From positions 1,194,501-1,258,500 of the forward strand of contig CM024191.1 of the NCBI GenBank assembly GCA_013433145.1: DNA of 64,000 nt, in the 5' to 3' direction. Source of the DNA: Ascaris suum. Lineage: Eukaryota; Nematoda; Chromadorea; Rhabditida; Ascarididae. A model generated the notes under the pieces. The model did no database searches. It was not told the DNA's origin and saw only the letters and a list, made by a program, of their open reading frames with translations. Shown piece after piece: positions 23,301-35,800 of the stretch (position 1 is its first letter; each line of letters starts with the position of its first letter). The position numbers were made by a program, and so were the translations under genes.

Positions 23301-26300
23301 TCGTTACAACTAGGCCTGTCTTAACGAGTGCTACAACTATCATAATTCCAGCTAGAACAATGAATTTACCCAAATTAACGAATTTTTTGTGCACATCACC
23401 TCGTCCATATTTTACACCTGATTTGGCATGCTTTTTAATCTCGAAAGATGAATGAATGATGCAACCTGAAAGGTAAGCAAGCTGACCGCAATGCATCTGC
23501 ACAACTCATGACGTTGAAGGAACTTGGGAATGCATCAGAGATGCTATACAAGAGACTTTGAATGTTATAGACGTTACAGTTGCAATTACAATGCGTTTAT
23601 TAGACAATTTTTGCAATGTGTCACGCCCACCGAAATGATCCTTCATCATCACACATTCCTGCGAGACGTTTTTATTGATGAATGAACAAATGGGACGGGG
23701 CCACTCGTTACTAACGCATACTTTTGTTGCCTTTTTTTGACGTGATTGTTGCGACCTTTTGAAAAGAGAATTCGTAAACGATTTCGCAGACTGTGAGGTT
23801 AGTAGCGAAGAACCCCGCCAATCTAGTGCTAGAAAAAAAAAACTAATCGAAAATGTGACCCCTCACTTATTCATTCATTAAAAGAACCCAGGTAAAATTA
23901 AGGTGACCCCCCCCTCCCCTCCCTATAACACTGCAAAATACAATTGCACCTGAGAAATGATCAGGGACAACTGGAAGAGATACATTTGTAAATCCGGGAG
24001 TCCGAAATTAAACCTTTCGAGACAAAAAAATCGGAATCTATAATCTCGACCTGGAAGAATTTAAAATTTTAGAAGAAAGGGTTTAGTATTAACGCATCTG
24101 AGAAAAAAAAAAAAAACTTGTTCCAACAAAAAGAGAATTTTTGATACGCAAAACTGTTTTATTGTTAGGAAGGTTATAACAGATAAACAGAACGATTACC
24201 GGTATAACTCTAACAAGTCAAGGATGAAAATGGAGGAGGCAGTGAATTTGCAATGATGAAGGGAGCACCAACTAAGTCTAAGAATAACACAAAATCAAAA
24301 TCCAAAAATCTAGTCGAAATGGAATTCGTTGATCATTTGCTCAGGCTAAATACTACGTACGTGAAATAAAAGTCCATGGCAACACACATCAAAAAAGCGT
24401 CAACATGCTACAAGACATTATCACACCACATTTTTTAAAGACCGCAGATCCCCCACCTCAACCGACCGCTCGACGATACACCAACACGAACAATGAATGA
24501 CCGCTGCAGCACAGTTTACCGCGATGACCACGTCAACCAAACAGCAACGCGACGTTCCAATTGGTCCATAATGCCACAGTACATCCACTTTACAGTAGAT
24601 CACCCGAAAACGATTCGAATTGGAAATTGCTCGCGCAAGTGTGCTAGTGGAAGAGATCAACCTTCGCTCACTGAGGTATACACAGTAGTAAAACAATAAA
24701 AGAACATATGAAATATGCAATTATATTAGTGACGGTGTTTCAAGCGCAGTGCGTATGCAGAGGTAACATTCATAATCGATATATGCAAATAAAGGTATTT
24801 CAAATCATCTCTCCGTCTCCGATTTCGTGATATGGTTAATTCGAAATATGTTTTAAGGACGCCAGCCGCGGAACATACTAACGATGGAATCGATGCTTAC
24901 AGTGATCATGAAACGTAGAGGGCTTCTTCTCTTAGGGTGGATGAGAAGAATTTTCTACTACTACGATGACGAGAGCAAAGGCAATCTTGAGTTGACGACG
25001 CTACAAGAGTTTAAGACGAAAAGCCCTCAATCAAGTCTCATAATCGGGTCAACTGTAATATTCTTGTATATTTTCAACACTTATCAGGTGGAGTGAGCAC
25101 ACCTGTGTACAATGTTCCACGACGGGACGGTGGTATACAATGTACGGCTTGACGGTAGTATTCTAAGCACGTAGTTTGTACTGCAGGGCATGCAGAATAA
25201 ACTTCGGCACCTTTAACGGCTTCACCGCAAATTCAATGTATACGAATTGCTCACATGCTTTAACGTTACATTTTGACTGCTTGGTTCGCACCTATCAGGC
25301 TACAAAAAAAAATGCTTTTCCGCTATTATTGGACGCAGATATTTGAACAGGTGATTGATGGGATCATTACTAATGAAACGCAAGCAACAACCATACAACT
25401 GAATAAAATTGATGAAATGTTCTTAGTAAATATTATCTCAACAATTCAAGCATCCGAGAAATACTTAGCTCATTCGATGCACGGAAGCACTTCATTAGCA
25501 TTAATCAACCACATTCCCAAAAATAATATAACTATGAGGCTCTAAAAGTGACAGAATGGTTATTATTTTATGCGTAGGCGGCCACTTATGCGGAAATTTT
25601 CGTTCCGAATGCCTCATTTACGAGGGTCAAATTATCAAAAGAAGAAAAGCTAGAGTATATCCCTACGGGCTTCGGTTAACGAAATGCGTTAGACCACACT
25701 GACAAAAGAACGCCCTAAGAGAATTGGTCAAACGGACAATGCCACCTTCATTCGAATATGCGTTCAAATCTGGAGCAATAATAAATAGTACATTAGTCGT
25801 ACAACGATCAACTATGAACTCAAGAAATTCTTTCGTTATAAAGACTGCACACTAGGGGAGATCGGTAAGCGAGAGTTAAAGAGAATATTTTTTTGCAAGC
25901 AAAATTAACATGAAGCAACTCACACATTGCGAGAAACGTCATACTTTCAGTCAGTATAACGTTCAAGTCGAAACATACTGGATTCGCTAAGTGCCAACTC
26001 TTTCCTTTTTTTGTTACAACGTAATCATAACGGAAAATTTTGAGAGCAGACTACATGGAAAGTAAGAAATCGGGAAATAAATTCGACAATCAAGTTTTCG
26101 AAGTTAATTTTAAATTAGCAGCTAGGCTGTTAGTTAGCAGTTGTAACTCTGGCATTTTATTGGTAATGTCAGCATTCAGTGGTTGGGTTTCGTTGTGAAA
26201 GAATTTTTGCAACATTTGCGACATTTGCTTCAAAAATCTAAATCATGCAAACAATGTGTTCGCATACCGAGTGACTATGCTAGATTTTGCGAGGAGAAGA

Positions 26301-26847
26301 CCCTACCTGAACGATGGTGGATGGGGATGTCTGGTGCTGGCTGCAAGTTTGAAGCGGAGCGCCCAACTACTATGCGGAGGTGTTGAACGATGCAACGATA
26401 TTACCACGAATTAAGCAGCCATGGACTTCCGCATGATTCAACCTTCGTCGTTTCCCATAATGCTTAACTAGTGGCATAGTATGCAGTTTTGAGGGTTCGC
26501 CCGTTAAACCAAACAGTTCCGCAATTTGGCAATAAATTTATTCGCATTTTAACACATATATATGTGCAAAAAACGACATGGCCGGATATAAAAGATATGC
26601 AACTTTTTTGCCATAAGCGCTTCTAAGTCTCTCCGAAAAGGAGGGATTAGACTGGAAGTCGACATTAGCGGTCATCGTAAGACGTGAGATAACATTCACT
26701 ATGTCTTCCGAGCCAAAGATTACCAGGCAGACAAAAAAGCTCGCATGTACGCATGTAGCCACACATACGCGCGTACGCGTATATTTATGCACACACGGTA
26801 TATCAACAATATAATAATGATAAAATAAAGTATGGAACCGCACGTCC

Positions 26848-26956
<109 letters not shown>

Positions 26957-27153
26957 AAGGAGTAAAAGATATGGAAGATGTGGTGCTTTGCGAAAGATCT
27001 AAGATTATAAAGCGGCATCCCTCCGTTGCATTTTAATGAGTGAAAGCTTAGAACTGGCGACACGTTGAAAACTACCTCGCACCCGGATTATAGCCACCTT
27101 AGTGGTACTGCCAACGAAATTGAGTCTAACCCTTTATGCAGTTGCGCATAAAA

Positions 27154-27181
27154 TCCGGTCGTGTCTGTAAGACGGACCGGA
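27154..27181. repeat. Short imperfect hairpin, tccggtc / gaccgga arms
   Basis: Seven-base arms TCCGGTC (27154-27160) and GACCGGA (27175-27181) enclose a further gtct/agac pairing with a one-base bulge and a three-base loop. It is GC-rich relative to its surroundings. It has no flanking T-run and no gene context, so no function is claimed. Confidence 0.5.
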
Positions 27182-28778
27182 CTTAATACAGATTCAACTC
27201 TGTCATCCGCAGCAAACTGCAGTTATTCGTTGCCACCCTCTCCCAAACAGTAGCTGCAATTCAACGGAATACGAATTGGTTAATGGAAATCACAAGAAAA
27301 GACATGCTAAATGCTTCTCCTCGTAAGCCGATCCTACACACCCAGTGGGGAATATGTGTAAGAAGTGAAGATAACCCATGGGCGTGGGCAAGCCACTGCG
27401 AACGTGACATGTCGTCGATGCAATTCACTTGACCAGAGTAGCGCCGCACGCAAATCGATTTACACGATTAATTTAATGGACTTGTACATAGTTGTGCGAA
27501 GAGAGCAAGAGTCGCCAGATAACTTTGATAGCAGATAGCAAAAAAGGACGGATGCAATAATTCTAGTTGTTAGATAGCTCAGGTAGTATTTACCAACCTG
27601 AGGTAAGAAGTATTGCTATTGGGTATATTATTGTAAATCATTAGGTACTGCATTGCGTACCCAATAATTTGCAAACGATTTATCTCATCTAATGTCATTT
27701 AACAATCATAGATTCGATATAAGTATTCCTTTTATACTCTTCCTGACTTTACGCTTCTATTTATCCGAAGCAAATGCTCTAATCTAGTCCCTCTCAGATA
27801 ATACACTTTCCTCCTTTTCTTAAATTCATTTCCTCGCTCAGATAAAAGTTTGCATTTCTTATCTCAGAAACTTCTTTCTCCCTAGCCCGCTTTGCATTAA
27901 TTAACCATTTAGTCCTCTCCATCCGTAACCTCAGTCCCACTTCCTTAAAATCCACGTCAAACAGCCCCTTTCAATTTCGTTCAACGAGTGGAAATATTAT
28001 ACTTCTAAGGGTTTAATTTGAGGTTTTACGCTGTACTTAACTGTTTAATTAATTTAACATTGTACTTGTGCACCTCTTGTTTGCATAGAATTCGCCTTTT
28101 GATAACAACAACTCATTAAAAAACTGAAGTTGCAAATGGGAACTGCAGAGCAGTAATTAGGTAAAAAGGCAGTTTCAATCGAGGTGTCGCTGAAAAGAAG
28201 TTCAGTAAGGTTTGCGTGTTTGTGAGTAAAACACTCCAATATTGAGGGTCAGTGTCAATATTATACGGCTGATTCAAACTCAGGTGATAACCATCCTTTT
28301 TGATGATTGATCTAATTGCCATTACTCTGGGAACTACCACCTGTGGAGTGAACCCTCTGTCAAATTGTCTTTATTCAAATCTAAGAACAAAGAGGACTGC
28401 AATAAGTGCTTAAATATATACGGTAGTAAGTAAGGAATGATTATCAACCAGTGACGCCGGAAAACGTTTGCATTAGTTTAGGTAGGCTGCACCACACGGA
28501 GCTCCACCTTGGATACTTTAATAGCCAATTAATTTATGGCACAAACGGTACAATTTACAGGCCTAGAATATCGTAGCCGAATATGTACTATAAAGACAAT
28601 TTCTTTGCTGCTAACAACAAAGTTTGGGTAAATTCAACGTATAAAAACGCATTTCAGTTACGTACAGCTTAACGGTTAAGCAGTATAGCAGTAGAAACGG
28701 TCTCCGAATGACGGAAGCAACGATTATATGCTGGAAAAATAATGACTAGGTTGTTTTTAATAGAGATAAACAACTCAT

Positions 28779-28795
28779 TATATATATATATATAG
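28779..28795. repeat. Short TA microsatellite
   Basis: About eight TA units, intergenic, upstream of the moag-4 promoter region. Confidence 0.85.
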
Positions 28796-29213
28796 GCGAA
28801 CACGAGTTACTTCGAAATATCCATTGGATGTAAGACTGCAACATGTTAGAAATTGATAGCTCAATTTTCTTTTTCATTTTTCTAAAGCATATCGAATTAC
28901 TGTTTTATGTTTCCCATTTACTTCAGTTACAAAAATATAAAGCTGCAAATAATTTTTCAGGGTACAAATTGGGTCTTGCAAAGATCCAACAATTCAAAAC
29001 TGACCGCAGTTGGCAATGTTCCAAACGTGGATAGTCATATAATTGTTGTCGCAGTTTCGGTGCGCAACTCGCACAGATTCTGAGAAGCAGGTGATCGGCG
29101 TGTCGCCGCAGGCGCCGCCTTTCGTTGTGATCGGGTACGAGTGAGGCGTGTGAAGCGTTCGCTTTCATATCAATCGACCGACTGCTGTCAGCAAGACACC
29201 TCTCCGCTCCACG

Positions 29214-32200
29214 ATGACGCGTAAGTTGTCCACTTGGTTTTAGTGTCTTGGTCGAATTGAAACATGGTCAAGTATGTGAAGCTTATATAGTTGTGTTGTC
29301 TAAATGCTTTCAGACTAATAAATGAAGTATCAAGCCAGATGGAATAGCATGATATGTGCTTTTACGCTCTGCTCATCCGGCGGGTCGACTCTAGAACCTA
29401 CCCACAGAAAAGCAAAACATCCAAATTATGCATTCAAATTTGAAAGGGTCCAGTCCCTCGCAGAAATGTCTCACTAAGAGATTAATTTCCTTGTGTCCTA
29501 ACCGTTATAGAATGAATGTATATATTGGAAAGGTCGGTGATCAAAATTGAACACATGGAATTGTCGAGATTTTCAACGTTTTGATGCCGTGCTAGGAGAG
29601 GTTCTAGAAACGTAACTGAATGTTGCGCCTCTGGAACGCATTGCACATTGCAGTTCTGACGAAGTCACTCTTTAGTTGACGTGAAAAGTTAGAGACGCTT
29701 ATGAACCAGTAACCACCATGCTCTTTTTATTTATTAATTGTTGATTGCATTGGTATTGCTTTCATAATTATTTATTCAAAAAGCAACGTATTTGTGCGTT
29801 AATGTTTTTCTATTCGGTAATTTCAATACGCGCACCATAAAAGAGGTGGAAGTAAATTTGAAAGAGCGAAAATATGTTTCTTAGTAATTTTACGGATCTA
29901 AACCCTCTATCTGTTTGGTCATATTTTGAATGAGTTTTACATGGCGGAAAATGTTCTAAAATTTACAGATCCAGTTTTACTCTACAAGTAATCAAGTATG
30001 AAATCAAGTGTAAAAAAAAATTCAGTTTTTTTTTGGGGACAGGATTTCTGCAGTCACTTGGACGATTGGAAAAGCGAATGGCCTCGTTGTGGCTTTTTTT
30101 GAACCGGTTTGCCACAGTATTTCAAAATCGACATTGAATAGTATGTTTTTGTTTTGCATCAGCGAGCACATATACCAGTCATCGTTGTTCTATATGCTCG
30201 ATGATTTGTATTGATTGGTTCCTCGGCGAAAAGTTTTTCTTTTTTTGCATCGGATCGATTGTGTAAGAATGAATTTCAGGCCATGTTTAAGTGCGTTTAT
30301 CCTCTATCCCACGGATTGAGTTAATTTGGGAATTGTGCACTTGAATGGTCAAATACGATGTAGATTGTTCTCACCGAGTTTTATCACTATTATGGTGCGC
30401 AAATTGAAAATGCCGAATGGACGACACACACAGATAGATGCCGATAAACATAACCTCGCCAAGTTTGGGTTTTTTTAATGAAAGATTGCATATTCTAGCT
30501 TTTGATCGTGTGGCTTGCCGAAGAAGCGTTTTTTTTTTTTTGTGAAAGGTATGATCTGGTTACATAAAAAGCTTATCTTTCATAGCAGCTGATAGTCATG
30601 CGCACGAAAGACAGCATTACCTTGAAATTTTTGAGCATTACCTTGACAGCATTATTTTTGAAATAGGAGTGAATAAAGTTGTTGAGGGGAATGAAGTAGA
30701 GAGGAATTGGGATACAAGCATGTCAGACGGAATCTTGAGCCGCTTACAGTTCTATGCCTACTGCATATTCAGGCCTGATGCCTTATGTTAACTGATCGAT
30801 AAGCATGTTCGAAAGATTCGAACGAAGGAATGTGGGTGGTAGCACAATGTAACAACAGGTATGTGGAACTGATTGCCTACGATAGAGAGAGAGAGAGAAA
30901 AAAAAACAAAGTAAAGTCGAAACGAGAGGAATTGAAAGAAGAGAATGCACAAGAAATATTGCATCCTTGGACGTTAACTTTTTTGTGCAGACCATGAATG
31001 GGTCTTGTCGGAGTGATCCGGCGGCGCTTTGAAAAAAAGGTTGAACTTGAGACGCAGTACGGACAGAAGGAAGAAAAACAATATAGAAATATGTGTGCTC
31101 ATTAAAAAGAACAAAAGTGGACGAAATAAAGAACGATAAAAGTAATTGAGGTGAAAATTTTTGATAGGATTAGAAAGAGTATATGGGCCTTATATGTTAG
31201 TTGAACTAGCTCTAAATTAATGCACCATAAAAGTGGCTTTTTAAATTTTTCTTGAATAAATAAAAACAATAAGGGAATTTAATTGCTACAGGATGTGAGT
31301 TTTCAAATTCTTAGTGGTCGTGTATTTTTATTTTAATGTTCAGGTGGAAATCAGCGTGAGTTGGCCCGCGAGAAGAACCTGAAGAAGCAGGCACAGATGA
31401 AGAAGGGACAGTCAAAGGATGCTCAAGTAAGCGTTCATTAGCGTTGTTTTAATCCCTGTGCTCCATCGTCGGTTGCCCCCCCCCCCCCCCGTTGTGTTAT
31501 GGAAGTGCATTGTAAGGACCGCTGTAGTATTTGGGCAAGGAACTTGGAAATGGTTTCAGCAACTCTTCCTGTAGTTGGTTCAGTTAGTACGGCATCGATA
31601 AGGCATATGAAACGAGAATGTAGATGACATCGTTGGCGTATTTGCCCACGTCTGTGAATCAGTGTTGGTGAAGTTGAAGTTTTAGTCGTGGAAAAGGTAA
31701 AAGAACACTAAACCTCTGCCATTCTCATAGGTTGATTGGTTAGTTGGGTAGGTTGTTTAGGTAATTGACTAAGAGCACAAAGTTATTATGCGTTTATCGC
31801 TCTGATTTGGTGTTTTTGAAGTCACTGTTTGGTATTCTTCATGGTATGTTCCAATTTTTTGTTCTAATATGCATCTATTTGTATAGATTCATTTCAAACT
31901 GCATAAATCTGTTGGAATCACTTAAAGGTTGCAGCTTTGTTTTTCACAGTACAGTTGGAAAATAACGTAGGAAAAAAGAGTCGTATCCAATAGCTGGGAC
32001 TTCGGAAAATTGCTATGGGAAATTTGATTGACTGGCTGCTTCTCATTGCAAGCTTTCTTCATATGCCAGGGAACCGTTGAAGTTCTTTAATAGGGATTTA
32101 GTGAACAGGTGAGGGTAGTCCCAGTCGCACTAAATTATTTCAGCATATCATTTAAAAAAAGCACATCAATCTTCTTGACTGTATAAAAGAATGGATAGGA

Positions 32201-32632
32201 TTAATTAGTTGTTGCATCATCGGCACTAATCAATATTTTTGTTTTTGAGCGTTATTTTTGCCATATAGTTGATGAGCTTAGCACGTAGTAAAGTGTAGCG
32301 ATACCTCGGGTCCTAAATCCAATAGTGTTAATCGTTGCTCGTGATACCGCCATTTCGAGAGAGACTGCAGTGTTTTGAGAGAGACGGCAGTGTAGCAATT
32401 GTTGGGATCTCTCTAACTAAATAGTGGTGGAGGTCACAGTGATAATATGTGGCTATGATATTTATCCACTCATAAAAGGTCGTTGCAGTCAGTTAAGCTG
32501 GATAACCGGATGGAGCGTGACGCTGATATAATGAGAAAGAAGCAGGAGGCAGCACTTGCCAAGAAGGCGGCTGAAGCTGCAGCGAATGCGAGCAACTCGA
32601 AGAAGGTGCAGAATTATGACCCGCTGAAATAG
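29214..32632 (+). CDS. moag-4: MOAG-4/SERF protein aggregation modifier
   Basis: Three exons: 29214-29220 (ATG ACG C), 31344-31426 and 32489-32632 (stop TAG 32630-32632), with phases that agree. The 77-aa protein begins MTRGNQRELAREKNLKKQ, the hallmark of the SERF (4F5) family. It continues with a charged Lys/Glu/Ala-rich helix and ends in YDPLK, as I recall for nematode MOAG-4. Family knowledge: small, very charged, largely disordered proteins that promote early amyloid-type aggregation of polyglutamine and other proteins; Caenorhabditis moag-4 was found as a modifier of aggregation. The tiny first exon contributes only two and a third codons and was fixed by the MTRG start and the gtaagt donor. 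A possible spliced-leader acceptor (ctgctgtcag) lies 23 bases upstream of the ATG. A poly(A) signal AATAAA lies at 32818-32823, 186 bases after the stop. Intron 1 is about 2.1 kb, intron 2 about 1.06 kb. Confidence 0.95.
31476..31490 (+). repeat. Homopolymer of 15 C in moag-4 intron 2
   Basis: A run of 15 cytosines about 50 bp downstream of exon 2. It is one of several long C or G runs in the window (2843-2853, 23907-23922, 50677-50700, 52035-52053, 58161-58180, 58328-58351). The length is likely polymorphic or imprecise. Confidence 0.9.
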
Positions 32633-32817
32633 CGCCGTTAAATTCAGTGACTTTCTCCTCGTTGTATTCTGCTACCGTCCACGTGTTGTTTCCATCTATC
32701 CCAGCTGCATACATGCCTTCTGAAAATCGCTGCAATGTTATATCAGTGTGTAACATAGATTACGTCCTCAAGTGTCTTCCTTTTTGATGTTCAATGTGTG
32801 TGCAGATTTCTTTCGCA

Positions 32818-32823
32818 AATAAA
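32818..32823 (+). terminator. AATAAA polyadenylation signal of moag-4
   Basis: A canonical AATAAA 186 bases downstream of the moag-4 stop codon, in a T-rich 3' UTR. No competing signal was seen between the stop and this site. Confidence 0.75.
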
Positions 32824-35800
32824 ACTATTGCATGAATCGGACTCAATGCACTCAACTTCGCATGAAGACAGTATGCTCATCGATCGATCGTCCTCGCTGG
32901 CAATGATGGCAAACGTGGCGGTTGTCTGAGTTGTTGCAAAGTGGCGGTGTCAACTATGCTGGAGGTGAATCTGTTTTCTTACTTTAGGGGTTGCTTGATA
33001 CTAGCTTCCCGTGGATGTGAGATTGCTTTTCACAGGTTATCGAAGAAAAATTGTACGAAGCAAGGTGATGAATTTGAAGTGATATTAGAGTACTAAAACG
33101 TTGCTTCTTGTTGGTGATTATGGATGTACGATGTGAGATAGAATGTTAGACAGGTGACATTTTGCTGTAGGTCCCAATATGAAAAGTCGACTCCCCACGT
33201 TTAAAAAAAAAAAAGGACGGATGTTTTAATGAAGACATTCCACAATTGAGATGCTAGCGGTGATTTTGTAAAGGCGCGGAATACGCCTATGTGCATAAAG
33301 GAGAGTATATTTTAAATGCGATTGCAACACGGCTACAACACACTACCATGCAATAGCTGAAAAATTTCATTGCTGCTTTTGTAGCTGTAAAAGCGTAACA
33401 TTAGAGATCAGTAACGCTTATAGGAAATCTAATTGTTTTCTGTTGGAAAATCTATTTGCACAATCGAACTCTTTTTTTTTAAACGATTATGATTCGTTTA
33501 TATGACACAAATCGCATCGATGCCAATCGAATGGTATGTGCTAATAACGAAACTCGTCTTGGTGAAGATACATTGCGATACCCCCACTCCACCTCCACCT
33601 CTCCCGGATAGGAATGATTTCAGCAATTATTTATTGGAAGGTCATCCAGTTTTTATGTGAAACTACTATGATTACCATAAGAAAAAAAAAAAAGTTAATG
33701 CAGCGATATAATCGCAAAGAAAACTTGAAAGAATCAAACGAGAAAAAGTAAGAACGGTTTCTACATCGTCAATAAATCCTTAGTCCTGAGAAAGCCGAGA
33801 AGAGAAAAAAGGAAGTGATACATTGGAAATAAAACGGATTTATGCGTAAAGATATCTACAAAAATATCGACAAAGGGGAAATAATGAAGGCGACTAGTTT
33901 CAAATTCTCGTTTGTTTCGTCATTACATCTTTTTTTTTTTTTTTTTTGACGATGAAAGAAAATGCAAGGACGTTTGACTATTATCTTTGTCGTCACGAAT
34001 TTAAATATATCCTTTTATTTTGAATGAATAGTCGATTTCTTCAAGCTTCCAGTTTTCAAGGTAAAAAGTATATAAGAAAAGCGTTGAAAGTTGAGTAATT
34101 AAAATTTTAGAAGTTGGTTAATTAAGCACCTCAAACTTTAATTATTATTATTGCTCATTTAGCGTCTCAAAACTTAAACCATTCTTAGTGGAGTATTCGA
34201 TACATGTTGGTAATATCGGAGAGCTCTGCAAAAATGGCAGATCGAATTCGGATAGCCGCATGATGCGTTGAAATTCTAAAAAGCGCATTTCGCTCAGCGA
34301 TCTTTGACCTATTTCTTCGTTTATAGCAAATTCACCGTCTTTTATGAGATACTTTCAATTCGTGATTCTTTAGAGAATAATTATCTATTTTTATGTCAGT
34401 GAGTATCCCCACGAGGGAATCGAAAAGAAATTTAGCTGAAAGAAGTTCGGGTAAGCTGTATGCGATGTGAGCTTTCAATTCAATCAATCACTCCACACGG
34501 CTGCTCGGATCGTCAAAACTGTTTTTTTTTCCATACTGACAAGCTTTGTGCAACTAATGCAATGCTGCATCTGCCTTCTTACCTTTCCTCTTTCTTTATT
34601 TCCTCTTCGCCTAACCCGACAAAGTTCATTTACCACGCTGTACTGTTCCGCGAAAAAATTTCTCATCACATAATAGCATTTTTATGCGAGATTTGAATGC
34701 TTCACGGGGAAAAATCCACTAAAGGTGACTAAAGTGCCGATATAAAAAGATGTACTCCTTTCTAATTGAAACCTAGAAGGCGTTAAAATTTGGCAAAAAA
34801 TTATTGCTTGTGAAAGCCAGATCGAGCGAAGCCTTACTCTTCATTTTCGCACATACTGCTCACTTTCTTTTTTCAACTCGAAGAAAATCTATTCGTTCCT
34901 AGGTTTGCATTGGCTCTAAGAAACGTTTCTTTTAAACGTTTTCGAACAACGTAAGTGTTATTGAGGAGGATGTCGATTTCTATGAATAAGCATCGAGTAT
35001 AGAAGATCGCAATAATTCTTCCAGTTCTGTATGTTGTTTCGAATATCTCACATATTCGTCATGCGACATTAATTTATTCAATAGGAGCGAAATTTCAGAT
35101 ATTGGCAGCAAGTAATTTTCGCATTAAAACTAGCCAATCGAGCACTAATATTTCACACTCCTCATAAATAGATTCATTCCAATCTGTGAACAGTACAATT
35201 TCTTCCTTCATTTCTACGTTTTTACTGACATTTTTTTCTATATTCAATGATATCTATTGTGATGTAGAATTTCCTGTGGAAAATATTATTACCATTTGAG
35301 GGGCGATTTTGTTCAAATTTTTGAAGCGAAAGATGAAACATATACTGAATTTTTTATAGGTTTATCTCAATTTATACCCATAGGGTTAAATACTTTATAT
35401 GCGTAGTACTCCGGCTTCCACAATTGAAACGTTCTCATTTTATATTAATTCTCGATAACTCATTTACGGGATGATATCTTCGCAAATCGTTTATATAGCT
35501 AATTCTATTGTTTAAAAAATATAAATTATATAAATCGTATGTGTAGTTGATTAATAAAAAATTATCGTTTACGAAATTTATTGAGACACATATCATATCA
35601 ATTCTATTACTCATCTTTTTTTTTCTTTATTTTACGAAATTTTTTCTCTTTTTTTTGGAAAATAATTCAGCATTTTTTTCAAAAAATAAAAAAAAAAATA
35701 AACCAATAAAAATACAAACAATCGCAACGAATCGATGAGTATTTCGTCGCATCTAATGTTGTTCTTTTTGGATATGCAAATTTTCTTCTCGACTTTTTCT

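Noticed and set aside
23125..23502. 125-codon minus-strand open frame with hydrophobic stretches
   Set aside because: It runs through a poly-A/T stretch and shows no recognisable family or partner exon. It is close to chance length.
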